A stretch of 64,000 nucleotides of DNA, from contig CM063507.1 in assembly GCA_032207245.1 (NCBI GenBank), positions 97,591,837 through 97,655,836 on the forward strand, given 5' to 3'. Origin of the DNA: Pardosa pseudoannulata. Its lineage: Eukaryota > Arthropoda > Arachnida > Araneae > Lycosidae. A model generated the notes under the pieces. That model did no database searches, was not told where the DNA came from, and worked only from the letters and a program-made list of their open reading frames with translations. Positions 11,221 through 22,121 of the stretch are shown here, piece by piece (the first letter of the stretch is position 1; the number at the start of each line of letters is the position of its first letter). Made by a program: the position numbers and the translations under genes.

Positions 11221-12394
11221 AAAATACACAAGTTCATATTTGTATTCACAGTTAGTTAAAATCCTTTGCCGGAATATATTTATGAAATCATTTTTGGAAA
11301 AAGTTCAGTATAAAAGCATGATAATCGAACAGTTGCCTGTAGCGTTAAAAATGGTTAGTAAAAATATTTTTCACACTGGTCAGCATTTTTTTATTCTAGT
11401 ATAGCTCTCTCTTACAAGTTGAATACTTTCCATTTGTAATTTGAACTCTTGATTGTCCAATATTTTAAATAACTATTTTAAAAAATGCACATTATGCATG
11501 TAATTATTTATATTTAATTTTTTTCAGTTAAATGAAGGGAAAAACCAAAATGAGTAAATAAATTTATATCAAATACAATGCAATAAATATTGATAACATT
11601 TTTAATTTTAAATATTTTAAGACAAAATACTGAAAGTATATTTGAAACAAATTTAATGGGAAAAATCATACAAAGTTTACTATTTTTATTTATAGACATT
11701 ACTAACTTCATGTGAACTGAGGATGGACTTTCCATTATGTTACAAGACTAATAGATATATTTCAGAAAATAATAATTCTACAATTTTGGGAGTTTATTTA
11801 TTAAATTATCAGGGAGATATTCCTTTCTTAATTTGGAGATCTGCTGCAGTGTTCTCTCAAATAAGTGCATCGTGTACATTTTCAAAGAACTTTTTATTTG
11901 TTGCTAAAATCAGAATCAACAATATTTATAACAAAATATGTATTTTAAAGTTTACAATATTTTTTACTTAACAAAGCTAACCATAAAACCTACTTAATGT
12001 AAATTTATTAATTGTTGCAGAAATCTGTTATTAAGTAAAAATAATTTAACTGGATAAAAATCAAAATAAAGATATATATTATCTATTGCGCATTCAGTCA
12101 GGTGAATCCTTTTCAATTCATGTAAGGTTTTGGATAATTACCTGATAATAGGGCAGAAACTACAGACAAGTATGCAATCTACAGCAAAAATTACATCTGG
12201 AAACCTCGGTCTTTATTTTTGTTTTCATTGAAGTTTCTGATGATGATGTAAAATCCTAACATAGTTTTGACACTATAAAAAAAGATTACTAATAATAAAG
12301 AAATTAAATAATTTTCTGGGTTTATTATATTTACAAAAAAAAAAATGCAAGTGGCAAAATGATTTAAACGTTTATATTATATGATAATTTACAC
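11221..12394. other. 3' flank of zinc-finger gene 1 and AT-rich DNA
   Basis: The first about 100 bases match the 3' flanks of genes 2 and 3, probably 3' UTR. The rest is AT-rich. ORFs at 11514-11735 and 11723-11971 have no recognisable domain. Confidence 0.5.
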
Positions 12395-12487
12395 ACAGTA
12401 AAATGTGCTTTGAAGATTCATATAAAACAAATATCTATTAGACTTTCATTAGAAAACTAAAATAATTCATGTGTAAATGTACATATA

Positions 12488-12559
<72 letters not shown>

Positions 12560-12818
12560 TTATGTGAGTAAACATCAGATTTAGGCATTTGGCTCTTACA
12601 GTGTTTCATATGTTACACCTGATGACTGACCACTGGCTCATTCGTGAAATGCATTTTTTATTACTCCTTTACTACTGATGGTTGGTAATTACCAGTAGTA
12701 AAAAATCCAAAGCTATTAGTATATGGTAATATAAAAACAAAGTAAAATGTGTATTATGTTTCAAATAAAACAAACATTAATTAAATTTTAATTAGAAAGC
12801 TAAAATTAATTCATCTGC

Positions 12819-12852
<34 letters not shown>

Positions 12853-12995
12853 TTAAATATCTGACTTAGGCATGTGACACTTAGTGTACTGTTTCATATG
12901 ACTGATCATTGACTTGTTCATAAAAATCCATACTTCTCTACAACTGATCAGTAACTACTAGTACTCTGAGAGAATTCACAGCTTTTTATACATTA
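12395..12995. repeat. Tandem duplication, unit about 340 bp, each with an internal (TA)n
   Basis: Copy 1 starts GTAAAATGTG at 12399 and copy 2 starts the same way at 12742. Both run through an ATAAAACAAA block, a TTAGAAA-CTAAAAT block, a (TA)n microsatellite, TTAGGCAT-TG and a CTGAxCA-TGxCT block. A further partial copy seems to lie at about 13480-13530. The microsatellite is much longer in copy 1 (about 12497-12558) than in copy 2 (about 12820-12850). Confidence 0.75.
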
Positions 12996-12999
12996 TAGT

Positions 13000-14929
13000 G
13001 TCAAAGATGGCGCCTCGATGACGCTTGCTACTCCTCTTCAAGGTAGCATTCCTATCAATTCTCCACTTCACCCTTCCTTATCATTTTAAACTTTCTCCTT
13101 TAATTTTTATCTATTTAATTTGATTAAAAAAATTTAAAATAAAAAATCCCAAAAAAAATTAAATATTTTATAAAAATTGATATTTGCTTCAGCTTAGGAA
13201 ATTCTCTAATCATTTTTTAAAATTCCTATTTTTTTAAAATTCCTTTAATACTTTATCCACTTTACTATTTTTATATTGTTATCAAGGACCATATTGTTTT
13301 TACACCTTTATGTTATTTATTAACTTAAAAACTTGTTTAACCTTTAATGTAATTGGCAAATCCTAATGCTCACTCTGAATGAATATAATCACCTTCATTA
13401 GGGGTGATACAGCTTAGAGCTAAGGAGTCTCGAAAAACTTCAACTAGAGGCAAACTGAAAGATAATTTGAAGAGTCAGTTAAAGCAAATATCTTTTAAAC
13501 TTTGATTAGAAAGTTAAATTCATATGCACATTTCATATTTGTGGTATCCAACCAGGTTTTTTTTAAGCGTTGTTGATACCTATAACACCTCATTAGTAAA
13601 AATGATAAGATATGTTATATATAAATATATAAAAAATTGCAGCAATTTCTCAAAATTTTTGAGTCATTAAATATTATTTTACGCTTGTTAGAATCCTGGT
13701 ATGCAATTTCTTAGAAATGGGAGTAAAAAGTAAATCTCTCCTTTTACTTTATCCTCAAAGTAATAAACATCTCCTTTCTATTAAAGTGCTAAGTTCTAAA
13801 ATACATTTCTGCCACATATACTAATAAAATATTTTACTAAGCTGGAAACACTATTAAATATAATGCTGCTTTACATTAGTTAACTCTTTGGAGGTATGAC
13901 GGCATTGAATGCGTCCCACCTTTTAATGTGTAAATATGCATGGAGGAAAATTATTATTATTATTATTATTATTATTTTACCACCACGAAATATAACAATT
14001 TCCAGTGCAAGTAACTTTATATTTAGTCCAACTTAAGTAAAGTAATGTGTAATACCAATCTAATTTTATAAAAGAGTTTGTTTCTGTTAGTACGAAGTAC
14101 CTCAAAAGGTTAAGACAGTAATAAGTTTTGAGCCCAATAATCCCAATTTTAATGGCCGTCAAGATTTTAAAGTCTATATAAGTTTTGTTTAAACTTTTAC
14201 AACTGTTACATTGTTCATAAAAATATAACTAAACCATTAGTTTTTCCAATGCTTCTAACTTTTCTGTCTTAAATGAAAACAAATAGCACCTCATTATAAG
14301 AAAATTCACCGACTTAATAAATGGGTGTGATTGCAACGTGTGAAGTGTTTGTCAACACACCCAAGTACAGCTTTCATTATAATGAGGAAACGACAAGAGA
14401 AAAGTTAGCATGGCGTAATTAAGGCGTTACAGGTGATTTACATGACACATTCGAGTCAAATACGAAGGCTCATCACTATTCCGCATTGCTGAAATTACAA
14501 TAATCTATTCTAAACGTTGATCAACGCAGTCAGAGAAGAACCAAATTATAGTCTAGGAGTAGTGCTGAAATGTTTAAATTCCCATATTCCCTATCTCTGT
14601 GCCACATGAGATGCAATTGTAGTTGTTGTGGGAGGGGTATAGTTGAAATGCAGTACCCATATTTTCATAGATTTGACGTATGTCTGAAGCTTAGTACTGT
14701 TTATTAAGTTATCGTAAGCATGTGTGTTAATTTACTTATTTTTATGTATCTTATGTTCTCTTATGTTAATGTATTTTATGTTCATGACATTTATATTAAT
14801 GCATGTATTCTTAGTAATATAGAATGTTTTTTACCATTTTATTATAATTCAAATTTAAAATTTCAAAGAAGACTTTTCTAGATGTTCAGGAAATAAGTTC
14901 CTATGAATGTATATTATATAGGTTTGGAA
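13000..14929. other. AT-rich intergenic DNA with a (TTA)n tract
   Basis: A (TTA)n microsatellite is at 13951-13976. AAGATGGCGCC at about 13007 resembles a YY1-type promoter motif, but the ATG inside it meets a stop four codons later. A short inverted repeat of CCTCATTATAA lies at about 14290 and 14376. No gene was recognised. Confidence 0.5.
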
Positions 14930-15025
14930 TGCTACAGTCTACCAATTTGCTAGACAAGGACTAATGAGAACAGTACCTAATGCTTAAAATGGATTCAGAA
15001 TGTTTATAAACATCCATGCCGGTAT
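14930..15025 (-). repeat. Decayed SINE fragment
   Basis: Read on the minus strand, it carries ACATCCATGC, GAATCCATTTTAAGCATTAGG and CTCATTAGTCC-like blocks in SINE order. The tRNA head is missing or too decayed to see. Confidence 0.5.
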
Positions 15026-16340
15026 GGTAAGTATAATTTACTCAGTGAAATTCTAATTTTATAAGGTCATCTTGAGTAACATGTAAATTTGTTTTCTTAA
15101 GTTAAACTATACTGACATTTTCTTTGTGGTTATACTTTATGATTGGCTAGGTAGCATTTTTATTGTACTATAAAATGTTAAAATTGTACAATATACGTTG
15201 AGTAATTACAATGTTCATAAATGTTCAATGTTACATATATACTGCATAAGGTTCAAATGCTTTGGATTTACTTCAAACTTTGTAAATCGTGTACACCAGC
15301 ATTTGTACATACCAAAACTTAATATGTATTGGGTAAACAGTATTGTCATTTTTCACTGTTTTTAATGTTTTATATTTACACTAAAAATGTGTTTTCAATA
15401 AAGTACAGGTTTTTTACTTTTAAATGGTTTTTTGTATACTAAAAATTCATAGATGTAATAAACCTTGTTGTTTTTCCCTTTTGAAAATTATATTTTTATC
15501 TAGATGGTAAAGAATTTTGTTACTGCAAAAAACTACAGTTTTCTTTCATTTTTGGATGTTAGTATCTTTAATATAAGTTAGTAAATTTTGGTTCTGGTTA
15601 AACTTACAAGCTGATATAAAGAGAACATATAAGATAAAAACACATACAATCCCATGTCAAGATAAATTTTATTTAAGCTAATTGACAATTTGTGGAGATA
15701 AATTTATTGGAGCAGTACGTGTTGCTACAGCATGACTAGCATTTTTAATGAAGGAAATTGGTATATTTCTTAAAATAGTTGCCTAGTTGGAACTATTACT
15801 ATTAAAAAATTTCTCATTTTTTTATGTTTATAGTTTCGCCACATTAAATTGGGGGAGTTTGAGTAAATATTTGGTGCAATCAAGTATGCATACTGTATCA
15901 TTACATTTACCGATTTTAAAACATTTGGGTAAAGAATTCCTGGTTTGGGAACTTAATTAAAATATGTTTGAATCTACTTGAGAAGATTGTCAACCAACTA
16001 TCTATTATTCTTGATAAAGTGCTTGAGCTGATGTTACAATGTAATGATATCTTTATTTTCTAACCATAATCTTAATTTCATTAACACTATTAGTAGCTAT
16101 GTATTTTTATCGGATTTGAAAATACCTTCTATATATTCTTCGCATATTGATAAAATCCAATTAAATGTATTAATATTAATTATGCTTTTGCATTCATTAA
16201 AATTTTAAGTGTGAGATTTTATCCTCAAACTTCAGTTTCAGGCAACTAAATTAAAAAATAAATTATTAAAAAGAAAACTTCTATATCTCATAGTTTAATT
16301 CATGTACTAGTTAATCTCACCTGTTTTCTTCTTTCAAAAT
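15026..16340. other. AT-rich intergenic DNA, nothing recognised
   Basis: No ORF, RNA gene or clear repeat was recognised over this stretch. Confidence 0.5.
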
Positions 16341-16357
16341 GTACATTTCTGGTAATT

Positions 16358-16399
16358 CCCCCTTTTTTTTTCTTTTCTTTCTTTTTTTTTCTTTCTTTT

Positions 16400-16434
<35 letters not shown>

Positions 16435-16466
16435 TTTTGTTCCTCAAGGTTTTTTTTTTTTTTCAG
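16358..16466 (+). repeat. Long polypyrimidine tract ending in TTTCAG
   Basis: Runs of T with scattered C from 16358 to 16428, then a second T run ending in CAG at 16464-16466. It may be a simple repeat, but it also makes a strong candidate 3' splice site for the exon-like stretch that follows. Confidence 0.5.
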
Positions 16467-16676
16467 CTTTTTCTAAATGAAACATTTGTGTATAAGAATC
16501 TTCATGAAACTCCACATCAGGTTCTGAAGAAACCTGTCCAGCTGGAAAAAAAAGGTCTAACAGAAGCTCCTGATTTGGTTCTTCTGAAGATAACTCTAAG
16601 GACACTCTTGACAAAAATCATTTGAAACCTGTGGTAATATCTAAGGAGGGTCTCCGAAAACCTGTGCTGATACTTT
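16467..16676 (+). pseudogene. Orphan exon-like stretch, unknown protein
   Basis: Right after a candidate splice acceptor the sequence becomes less AT-rich and codon-like. One frame reads ETFVYKNLHETPHQVLKKPV and on to LTEAPD. From about 16575 a different frame carries SSEDNSKDTLDKNHLKPVV and ISKEGLRKPV. The two halves share an L-K-P-V flavour and could be one exon with a single-base indel. I do not recognise the protein. It lies 48 bases before the assembly gap, so the rest of the gene could be in the gap. It may equally be a transposon relic. Confidence 0.35.
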
Positions 16677-16723
16677 AAGAAAACAAAAAAATTTTTATTT
16701 GTATTTATATTGAAGAGTTAATA

Positions 16724-16823
16724 NNNNNNNNNNNNNNNNNNNNNNNNNNNNNNNNNNNNNNNNNNNNNNNNNNNNNNNNNNNNNNNNNNNNNNNNNNNNN
16801 NNNNNNNNNNNNNNNNNNNNNNN
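16724..16823. other. Assembly gap (100 N)
   Basis: One hundred consecutive N, the usual placeholder for a gap of unknown size. Sequence relations across it should not be trusted. Confidence 0.99.
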
Positions 16824-17159
16824 CATGTTGGGAGATTCGAACAACTTAGTGTTTTTCTGGTAATTTCAGACTCGTAGATTCCAAAAATGTTCTCAAAAAT
16901 GTAAAAAACTGGGTCCATCATTTAAAAAATTAATTTTAAAGTTAAGCGAAAATCACGTGACATCAAAAAGCTCCGTGATTGGTTGTGATGTCATCGTTCA
17001 TGCAGACCAATATTTTTGTATTGCTTTTAAGCGCGCACTATTTTCCGATTTTGTTTTTGCAAGTTCCTGAAATTTTCTAGCTATCAAAATTTATTTTTAT
17101 TTAAACCTGAAGGTTTATTTTATCGATCTAGATAGCTTAGTTATCTCAATTTGTCATAA

Positions 17160-17286
17160 ATGTCTCTTCTACCTGGATTTACCAATCAGACAACCTCCCG
17201 AAAATTGACAGCATGTCAATGTTTTCTTTCTTGGCAAAAAACCCGGATTTTATGGGAGCAGAAATACGAGGAATTAAAACCCAAAG
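17160..17286 (+). CDS. Candidate first coding exon, unknown product
   Basis: ATG at 17160 opens 42 codons with an ordinary amino-acid mix (MSLLPGFTNQ, then LSWQKTRILWEQKYEELKPK), ending at AAAG|GTGTGT, a plausible 5' splice site. Upstream are a reversed CCAAT-type box (ATTGG at about 16979), CACGTG at about 16952 and a CRE-like TGATGTCA, as in a promoter. I do not recognise the protein, and no matching downstream exon was found. It could be a host gene exon or part of the transposon outlined by the inverted repeats. Confidence 0.3.
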
Positions 17287-17494
17287 GTGTGTAAAATCAT
17301 TTATATTTTTTTTCCAATTTTACTTAACATGTATTAATACTTTATTCATGCTAAACACAGCTCTTTTGTTTGTAAACACAAACAAGTCAAATAAATATAC
17401 ATATATCATATACATACACATTTGTAGTTGCATCGTTTTTTATAAATAGAGACGGATGTAATATTAAAATAAAAATTAGAGGAGGTATTTTTTG

Positions 17495-17570
17495 TGAGAC
17501 CGGTCTCATTAGCCTTCGTGTTGCAAAAAGTAGACCGTAGCATTCCAAAACCAAACCAAAACAAAATCAA
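17495..17570 (+). repeat. SINE 3' end fragment
   Basis: GTCTCATTAGCC, CGTGTTGCAAAA, GACCGTAGCA and a CAAAACCAAACC-type tail match the 3' part of the SINE at 39882-40059. The tRNA head is absent. Confidence 0.65.
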
Positions 17571-18620
17571 TTCTTAGATATTTTAAATATGATGAAAAGA
17601 AATTTAAAATCTTTAAATGGCTTTACTTAATTATTTATACATTTTTAAATAGCAATACAATTTTATTGCCTTTAATATTAATGTCAAATTAAAAAATGTA
17701 TAAAATTTCTCAAATTAAATTTAATTTTTAAAGTAATATAATTATTAAGTATTTTAAAAATATTATACTTTTTTTTTCAAATTAGTCACCAATTTAATCG
17801 AAAAATATCACTGTTACATTTGATACATAAGAAAGTATGCATCTCTGAAGAAAATATTTATAATACCTTGAAAATACATAACTTTCCCCTCCCCCGAGTT
17901 ATTTATTAGATAATTATATGCTTTAGATATTTATATGTTTTTCGATATTTATATGCTTTATAAAATATTTATTGTACTTGAACTCTGTGATAATACTCGA
18001 AAATTAGCAGTTTTAAAAGTTAAATAGCAGTGGTTAATCAACAATCCTTTTAAAGGTATAGATGTATTTTATATACTTTAATTGTTCTAAAATAGTAATA
18101 TTTAAACAAATGCAAGCATTTATTTACCGAAAAATGGTCTTCACAAACCCATAGAGATGATTTATATGATAATTTGAGGTTTAATTTCTCATCCCTTTTT
18201 CATCTCAGTTGTCCAGATTTTACGTGTATGTGGGTCTTTTGGGACGCTGAAAAATATCTTCTCATTGCAATTAGTTGTTGTATTTTTACAGAGTGGCACA
18301 ATACAATATTTAGAGTATGATTTTTTAATGCCAGACATAACAAAAAAATGCTATTATATGCGATACTTTACACAAAAAACAAATTTAAAAGTCGCCTTTT
18401 AACATGTAAACAGCATAGGAGCTCGGTGTTTACATGAACGATGACGTCACAAACTCGGCGGAGATAATAAAGCGTTTTTGAGAGACGTTAAAGAGTCCGC
18501 TATAAAACCCATTAGAAATCACTCATTAGGCCCCCAAATGAAAGAAAAATAGCTACTGTCCTGCTTACTTTTTTGTCTTCTATCGTTTAAAATCAAAATT
18601 AGAAAACGTGAAAATTCCTC
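17571..18620. other. Non-coding stretch inside the putative transposon
   Basis: AT-rich with no ORF recognised. CGCTATAAAACCC at about 18498 is TATA-like and lies 50 bases after the CRE-like repeat, which would suit a promoter reading to the right. Confidence 0.4.
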
Positions 18621-18905
18621 ATTAGAGTAAGTCTTAAGCACACAAATAAAATCAGATTAGCTTCAACATTCATTAAAATGTCGAATCAAAAGTGTCATAT
18701 ATTAATAAAATCTTGAAAACCTTGGGGGAGGGGGGAAAAAGTACAAATTCGAAAACCTGTAAGCTTAAAAAATGTCCCAGGAAAGGAATGTAATTGTTAT
18801 TAGAATAAGTCTTAAGAACACTAATAAGAACAGAGTAACTTCAACATTCATTAAAATGTTTAATCAAAAATTTCATATATGAAAAAATCCTAAAAATCTG
18901 GAGGG
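18621..18905. repeat. Tandem duplication, offset about 178 bp
   Basis: ATTAGAGTAAGTCTTAAG at 18621 recurs as ATTAGAATAAGTCTTAAG at 18799, and TTCAACATTCATTAAAATG occurs in both copies with the same offset. Both copies then reach a G-rich block (GGGGGAGGGGGG and GGAGGGGC). These look like sub-terminal repeats of the transposon whose end is at 18930-18982. Confidence 0.7.
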
Positions 18906-18929
18906 GCAAAAATATAAGTTTGCCCCTCC

Positions 18930-18982
18930 ACTAAAAATTCTGGGGGGGGGCAATTGCCCCCCCCCCAAAATTACGCCCATGT
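18930..18982 (-). repeat. DNA-transposon terminus with a G-CAATTG-C palindrome
   Basis: Read on the minus strand, it starts CATGGGCGTAATTTTGGG and runs into a G tract, CAATTG and a C tract, a perfect palindrome at its centre. Such ends are common in animal DNA transposons. The outer edge abuts a (TA)n tract at 18983. The partner end was not found with certainty. Confidence 0.5.
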
Positions 18983-19004
18983 ACACATATATATATACAT
19001 ATAT

Positions 19005-19052
<48 letters not shown>

Positions 19053-19113
19053 TATATACACATATATATACATATATATATATATATACACATATATATA
19101 CATATATATATAC

Positions 19114-19153
<40 letters not shown>

Positions 19154-19215
19154 ATATATATACATATATATATATATATTGCCGCATATATATATATACA
19201 TATATATATCATAAA
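18983..19215. repeat. (TA)n / (TACA)n microsatellite
   Basis: Nearly pure alternating TA with TACA interruptions. Long ORFs over it are artefacts of the repeat. Confidence 0.95.
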
Positions 19216-19490
19216 GAAGCTTAGCCAACTATCTCAGTGGCCGAATGGTCAAAGCACGTGATCCAGACCCGGAGATTGTGGGTTCGATGCTTGACATGGC
19301 AGTTTATTCAAAGTACAGATTTCTTTACTATGTAAATTAGTTATTTCTCAAATATTCTGTTCGGGTATAAAAGTTGATACCCACTAGTTGTAGGCAACTT
19401 CTCAATCCTGTAAAGTTGCGAGTTGCTACTTAGGTTCAATAAATTGTTCTGTTAAGTTAAACATTGTGTTCATTCAAATCTTCGTGACAA
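19216..19490 (+). repeat. tRNA-headed SINE-like insertion inside (TA)n
   Basis: Unique sequence interrupting the TA tract. GTGGCCGAATGGTCAAAGCA resembles an A box of the tRNA-Ser/Leu type and GGGTTCGATGC a B box. The acceptor stem does not pair, so I do not call a tRNA gene. The body ends with AATAAA and GTGACA, which is also LTR-like, so a solo LTR is the alternative. Confidence 0.5.
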
Positions 19491-19499
19491 TATATATAC

Positions 19500-19586
<87 letters not shown>
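19491..19586. repeat. (TA)n microsatellite
   Basis: Continuation of the TA tract. It ends exactly at the TA that flanks the Tigger-like terminal repeat. Confidence 0.95.
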
Positions 19587-21347
19587 CAGTAGAACCTCCA
19601 TAAGTTGACCACCCAAGTGACTGTAACTAAGTGGTCAACATACGGAGGTGGTCAACTTAGGGAATTTTTTAAAAATATTTACTATAGTACAATATTAGAA
19701 AAAAGTTTTTTTAGTATTTTTTTAAGAGAAAAATTAGAAAAAAAATTAGCACTTACTAATTTTTAATTTTATTGAAGGTACAGCACATTTTTACAAATTT
19801 TGAAAGAATGATTCAATTTTTGTTTGAGTCCTCTTTTTGTTCATTTGGTAACAACAAAAAGCAATTTCACATTTTACAAGTCCATTAAGCATGCTTGGAC
19901 ATATTTCTTCAGCAAAATCTTTAAGTTGCTCCATCATTACATCGTCTTCCTTCAGAGTTGGGTAGTTTTCAGTTTCATCGTTACTTGGATCATCTTCCTC
20001 TTTGCCATCCGTTTCTCGTATCTTAGAGTCCTCGCTGTGCTTAGTCCCAGAGAGTATCTCACCGAATATTGACTCTGGGTCTGGTTCAACACATGTTACT
20101 AACTCTTCGTCCATGGTAACATAATTTTCAAAATTAACTCCATCAAAAACTGGCAAGGGAGATAGAGGAAGCTCATCCTCTTGCACCGACGTTATAGCTG
20201 TTAACAAATCTGGCTTTCTTGTAACAGTTCTTAATCGTGGCTTGCGTAACTTTATTCCAAGCGGAATTAATCCAATGAACAGCATTCAAAGCAATTACTG
20301 ACGCACCTGTTGATGATGCCAACTCAGAAGGACCACAGGTTTGTGCTTTCATGATCACCCATTCCAAAAGTTGAGCTCTGTAGTGCACTTTGAAGGACTG
20401 AATAATGCCTTGATCTAAAGATTGGGTTTTCGAAGTTGTGTTTCGAGTCAAATATTTTAGCTGCACATTTCTGAGATTATTCACTTTTGGGTGGCTGGGG
20501 CAGTTATCCACGGTAAGTAGAATAGACCTCTTCTTTTTCCTCATTTCTGCTTCAATTCCTCTAACCCAATCTTCGAATAAAGCACAGGTCATCCAAACAG
20601 ATTTATTCGCTCTCCAAAAAACAGGAAGGTCATCAGATTTTACATTTTTAAATGCACTGGGTTTTGCGGTTTTGCCGCTCATCATAGGCTTCAATTTTTC
20701 TCCAGTCATACTACCACATAGAAGAACAGTAAAATGCTGTTTTGAACGTTTACCTCTTTTGCAAGAGTCACCCTTCATTAATAGAGTTATATCCGGCATT
20801 GCTTTAAAGAAGAGACTGCATTCATCAGCATTAAAGATGTCCTCATCTTTAAAACCTTTAGCGAACTCTGGGAATTTTTCAATAAACTTCTCCACCACAT
20901 CAGCTGAAGCCTCATTCGATTCCCAATACAAAACTTTTTGAGAAATCTTGCATCGTAGTTTGAATTTTTCAAGCCAACCTGCTAACGCTTGGAAGTCCTC
21001 AATTTCGAATTCTTTTTGCAAATTTTTTTGCTAATTCCTAAAGCATAGGCCCCGATATTCTTGCATTAATTGATCTCATCTCTGTAAACCGACGAAATGT
21101 GGCTTCATTCACAGCGTTGTCTCTTTTTTGTTTGAAGTTCCCCGTTTTTGGAAGAATATCTTTCCAGATATTCTTCCTTGCGTTTTAAAATATTGCTCAC
21201 AGTTGTCTTACTCACACCAAATTTTTCTGCTGTCTTTCTTTGGCTGCTGCTTTCCAGAAAATTAAGAAGATCCACTTTCTCCTTTAATTTCTCTTAGAGC
21301 TTTCCTCTGCGCCATTTTTAATAAAAATTCGAAAATAAACAACTGGT
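19587..21347 (-). mobile_element. Tigger/pogo-type DNA transposon, 5' end lost at the copia LTR
   Basis: The left terminus CAGTAGAACCTCC follows a TA dinucleotide, as expected for pogo/Tigger elements, which use TA targets. A sub-terminal palindrome links AAGTTGACCACC (about 19602) and GGTGGTCAACTT (about 19646). The transposase is on the minus strand. The element stops at 21347, about 30 bases upstream of its start codon, where the copia LTR begins. No second terminus was found on the other side of copia. Confidence 0.85.
19791..21317 (-). pseudogene. Tigger/pogo transposase, several frameshifts
   Basis: Minus strand. ATG at about 21317 (MAQRKALREIKGE) is followed by a helix-turn-helix readable in a shifted frame (SSQRKTAEKFGVSKTTVSN). 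The catalytic domain is intact in the frame 21021-20173, with the three acidic residues of this family in FNADECSLFF, LLTVDNCPSHP and SLDQGIIQSFK. The C-terminal acidic tail is in another frame (20285-19791). Breaks lie near 21290, at the homopolymer near 21023 and near 20215, and an in-frame TAG lies at 21031-21033. DDE transposases of this family cut and paste the element at TA sites; this copy cannot be active as written. Confidence 0.88.
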
Positions 21348-21977
21348 TGTTAGAAGTTGCAGTCGAATCGGCACCTTCCGTAACTTTCGGTGAATCCTGG
21401 CAATTTGTCTATTAGTTTGTTTATTTAAGTCAAATGAGGCAGGAGATTTGACAGCCACCTTAATCGCCAGTTAGATTGTTTTTGTTAAGAAAGCTGACTC
21501 TCGCAGTTATTTTGTTTGTGACATCTGCACGGCAGACACTAATGTGGCTTCTACTCTCACTCGGCGGCTACGATTTGTGTAATTTTGTGATTGGCTGAGT
21601 GGGGGGAGGAAGCCGCATGATTATGCTAATTAGCATGATATACCTGCTACTGGATATATAAGGCTGACAAGCAGGAGGCAAGGTATTCCTGTTTTGGTCA
21701 GCTGTGAGGGTAGCAGTATCAGATTAGAAAAACCCTTTTTTTTTACTTTATATTTTTTAATGGTATTAGGTTAAATGTTTTTCTGTAATAGGTGATTGTT
21801 AAATTGATTATGTTTATTTTGTTAACTTTTTTTGAAAAACTTTTAGAACTTAAATAAAAATGTTTAGTTCAAATACTCGATTTTTTATTTCTCGTCATTC
21901 TGCAAAGTCATGCTAGCTTCCACTTTAAATATCTTTTGTATCAGAGATGTCCAGCACTATTAGGTAGCTGGTCATCA
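21348..21977 (+). repeat. 5' LTR of the copia element
   Basis: Starts TGTTAGAAG and ends GTCATCA, the TG...CA form. A TATA box (TATATAAG) is at 21655-21662, preceded by the perfect 14-bp palindrome ATGCTAATTAGCAT at 21623-21636. A polyadenylation signal AATAAA is at 21853-21858. It should act as promoter for the genomic RNA. Confidence 0.93.
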
Positions 21978-21981
21978 ATAA

Positions 21982-21991
21982 GGTTATGGGC
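21982..21991 (+). promoter_or_regulatory. Primer binding site matching the initiator-tRNA anticodon region
   Basis: GGTTATGGGC lies four bases after the LTR. It is complementary to the anticodon loop and stem of eukaryotic initiator tRNA-Met (GCCCAUAACC). Drosophila copia is known to prime from a 5' half of this tRNA rather than from its 3' end, and the same mechanism is inferred here. Confidence 0.7.
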
Positions 21992-22121
21992 ATACCATTA
22001 AAGTGGCAGACTTGTTTGCAGTTAGAGTGACTTGAAGCTTTTACCAGACAGTTCTAAAAGGGGGGGGGGGCTGTTCGAAATTTTTTTTTGTTACTTAAAA
22101 ATATTTTTATTGTTGTTAGAT

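Larger units (their letters stand above)
16983..18452. repeat. Pair of 20-bp inverted repeats 1.45 kb apart with CRE-like cores
   Basis: TTGTGATGTCATCGTTCATG at 16983-17002 is the reverse complement, with one mismatch, of the block at 18433-18452. The right copy contains the exact CRE palindrome TGACGTCA. They could be sub-terminal repeats of a degraded DNA transposon or two promoter elements facing each other. Confidence 0.5.

Noticed and set aside
13005..13070. AAGATGGCGCC as the start of a gene
   Set aside because: The ATG meets a stop after four codons and nothing coding follows; at most a promoter-like motif or transposon scrap.
18873..19224. Several long ORFs rich in Tyr, Ile and His on both strands
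   Set aside because: They are translations of the (TA)n/(TACA)n microsatellite in all frames, with no coding signal.
19232..19305. Possible tRNA gene (A and B boxes present)
   Set aside because: The acceptor stem does not pair and no proper anticodon arm can be drawn; it is better explained as a SINE head or LTR-like insertion.
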